Shown: in pieces, positions 6,164-6,910 of the stretch | Position numbering within the stretch: position 1 is the first letter of the stretch | Layout: every line of letters begins with the position of its first letter | NCBI GenBank assembly: GCA_029935275.1 | Contig: JAOZKQ010000109.1 | Location: forward strand, 1 to 6,910 | Length of the DNA stretch: 6,910 nt | Source: Bacteroidales bacterium | Lineage (GTDB): Bacteria > Bacteroidota > Bacteroidia > Bacteroidales > VadinHA17 | Direction: 5' to 3' | The notes under the pieces: model-generated | The model's database searches: none | What the model saw: the letters and a program-made list of their open reading frames with translations, nothing else | What the model was told of the DNA's origin: nothing | Program-made: the position numbers and the translations under genes

Positions 6164-6910
6164 TTATTGGCATAATTTTATTTCAGAAACAGATGATCCC
6201 GGCTCAATCATTGGGAAAATATTCCCTTCTTTTTCAACGGCAACTTCCAGAATATAGGCTCCTTTTTTTGCCAGCATTTTATCAATGGAACCTGAAAGGT
6301 CTTTTCTTTCCTCAACCCTTTTACCGGCAATCCCATAACCTGATGCAATTTTAATAAAATCGGGATTGACCAGCTCAGTTGAAGCATATCTTTTATCAAA
6401 GAACATGTCCTGCCATTGCCGTACCATTCCAAGGAAGCTGTTATTTAGGATAACCACTTTTACAGGAACCTTATACTGAAGGATTGTTCCAAATTCCTGT
6501 ATGGTCATCTGGATACCTCCATCTCCAGTAAACCCAATTACCTGAACATCAGGTTTTCCTATTTGTGCACCGACTGCTGCAGGTAGTCCAAAGCCCATTG
6601 TTCCCATGCCGCCTGATGTGATAAAACTATTGGGGTTTTTGAATTTGTAATAACGGGCAGTAGCCATTTGGTGTTGTCCAACATCGGTTACAATAATAGC
6701 ATCTCCTTTAGTTTTATCAGAAATAAGTTTAATCACTTCACCCATTCTGATTCTCCCTTTTGATGGAGTAGTCTCAATGTCAATTACTTTTTCTTTTTCA
6801 GTGACATCACAAACATCAAATTTTTTAAGCCATTCTTTATGCTCATTTTTATTTACTAATGGAATAAGGGAATTTAATACTTCTTTGGCATCTCCATGTA
6901 TTTCCATGTC
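6164..6910 (-). CDS. ilvB: Acetolactate synthase large (catalytic) subunit, C-terminal part
   Basis: Catalytic subunit of acetohydroxyacid synthase, a thiamine diphosphate and Mg2+ dependent enzyme joining pyruvate to pyruvate or 2-oxobutyrate. Only about 249 C-terminal residues are in the window; the frame stays open past the right edge, so the ATG at 6907 is internal (it is preceded by an Asp codon) and not the start. Counting from that Met, the ThDP-binding fold shows VGQHQMATARYY (76-87), GGMGTMGFGLPAAVGAQ (99-115), the diphosphate/Mg motif GDG at 128-130 and its NN partner at 155-156, and GMVRQWQ (160-166), whose Trp is the conserved residue of the herbicide-binding region. The pattern GMVRQWQDMFF is typical of anabolic AHAS rather than pyruvate oxidase or the catabolic enzyme, and the adjacent ilvN confirms it. 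Upstream FAD-like and N-terminal PYR domains lie outside the window. Confidence 0.95.
   Translation of the reverse strand, partial: DMEIHGDAKEVLNSLIPLVNKNEHKEWLKKFDVCDVTEKEKVIDIETTPSKGRIRMGEVIKLISDKTKGDAIIVTDVGQHQMATARYYKFKNPNSFITSGGMGTMGFGLPAAVGAQIGKPDVQVIGFTGDGGIQMTIQEFGTILQYKVPVKVVILNNSFLGMVRQWQDMFFDKRYASTELVNPDFIKIASGYGIAGKRVEERKDLSGSIDKMLAKKGAYILEVAVEKEGNIFPMIEPGSSVSEIKLCQ

Larger units (their letters stand above)
1..6910 (-). other. ilv-leu branched-chain amino acid operon (partial at both ends)
   Basis: Seven genes in the same direction with gaps of 10 to 67 bases, all serving valine, leucine and isoleucine synthesis, are most simply read as one transcription unit. Pathway genes absent from the window are ilvD, leuB, ilvE and ilvA; by analogy with Bacteroidota gene order, ilvD would be expected beyond position 6910 and leuB beyond position 1. 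No gap contains a clear hairpin followed by a T-tract on the transcribed strand, a leader peptide or a T-box, so any leader control must lie upstream of ilvB outside this window. The single transcript is inferred, not shown. Confidence 0.85.

Overview
The window is one continuous stretch of a branched-chain amino acid operon. Every gene lies on the minus strand, so transcription runs from position 6910 down to position 1. In transcription order it holds: the C-terminal part of acetolactate synthase large subunit (ilvB, cut by the right edge), its regulatory subunit (ilvN), ketol-acid reductoisomerase (ilvC), 2-isopropylmalate synthase (leuA), the large and small subunits of isopropylmalate isomerase (leuC, leuD), and a second enzyme of the isopropylmalate/homocitrate/citramalate synthase family (cut by the left edge). 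The gaps between genes are 45, 39, 37, 67, 18 and 10 bases. No stretch of 300 bases lacks a gene, and there is no RNA gene, mobile element, CRISPR array or convincing terminator.

The organism is most likely a member of the Bacteroidota. The sequence is AT-rich. Gene starts are preceded by A/T-rich leaders without clear Shine-Dalgarno sequences. The IlvC (about 348 residues, GYGVQGPAQ nucleotide-binding loop), LeuA (FYAEDAGRTENEY) and IlvN proteins look like the forms known from that phylum, and the order ilvB-ilvN-ilvC-leuA-leuC-leuD-leuA-like is familiar from it. A finer placement (for example Bacteroidales/Marinilabiliales) is a guess.

The genes work together as follows. IlvBN condenses pyruvate with pyruvate or 2-oxobutyrate, and IlvC isomerises and reduces the products. 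The next step (IlvD) is not in the window. LeuA condenses 2-oxoisovalerate with acetyl-CoA, and LeuCD isomerises the product for LeuB (not in the window). The last gene is the most informative one. Its sequence follows the Leptospira-type (R)-citramalate synthase closely, including the residues that line the pyruvate pocket, rather than LeuA. Lying 10 bases behind leuD, it suggests that LeuCD also converts citramalate, giving 2-oxobutyrate for isoleucine from pyruvate and acetyl-CoA without threonine deaminase.

I found no undescribed system. The points worth a second look are the citramalate synthase assignment, a TTG start for leuC lying at the foot of an A/T-only inverted repeat, and an unusual cofactor-specificity loop in IlvC.
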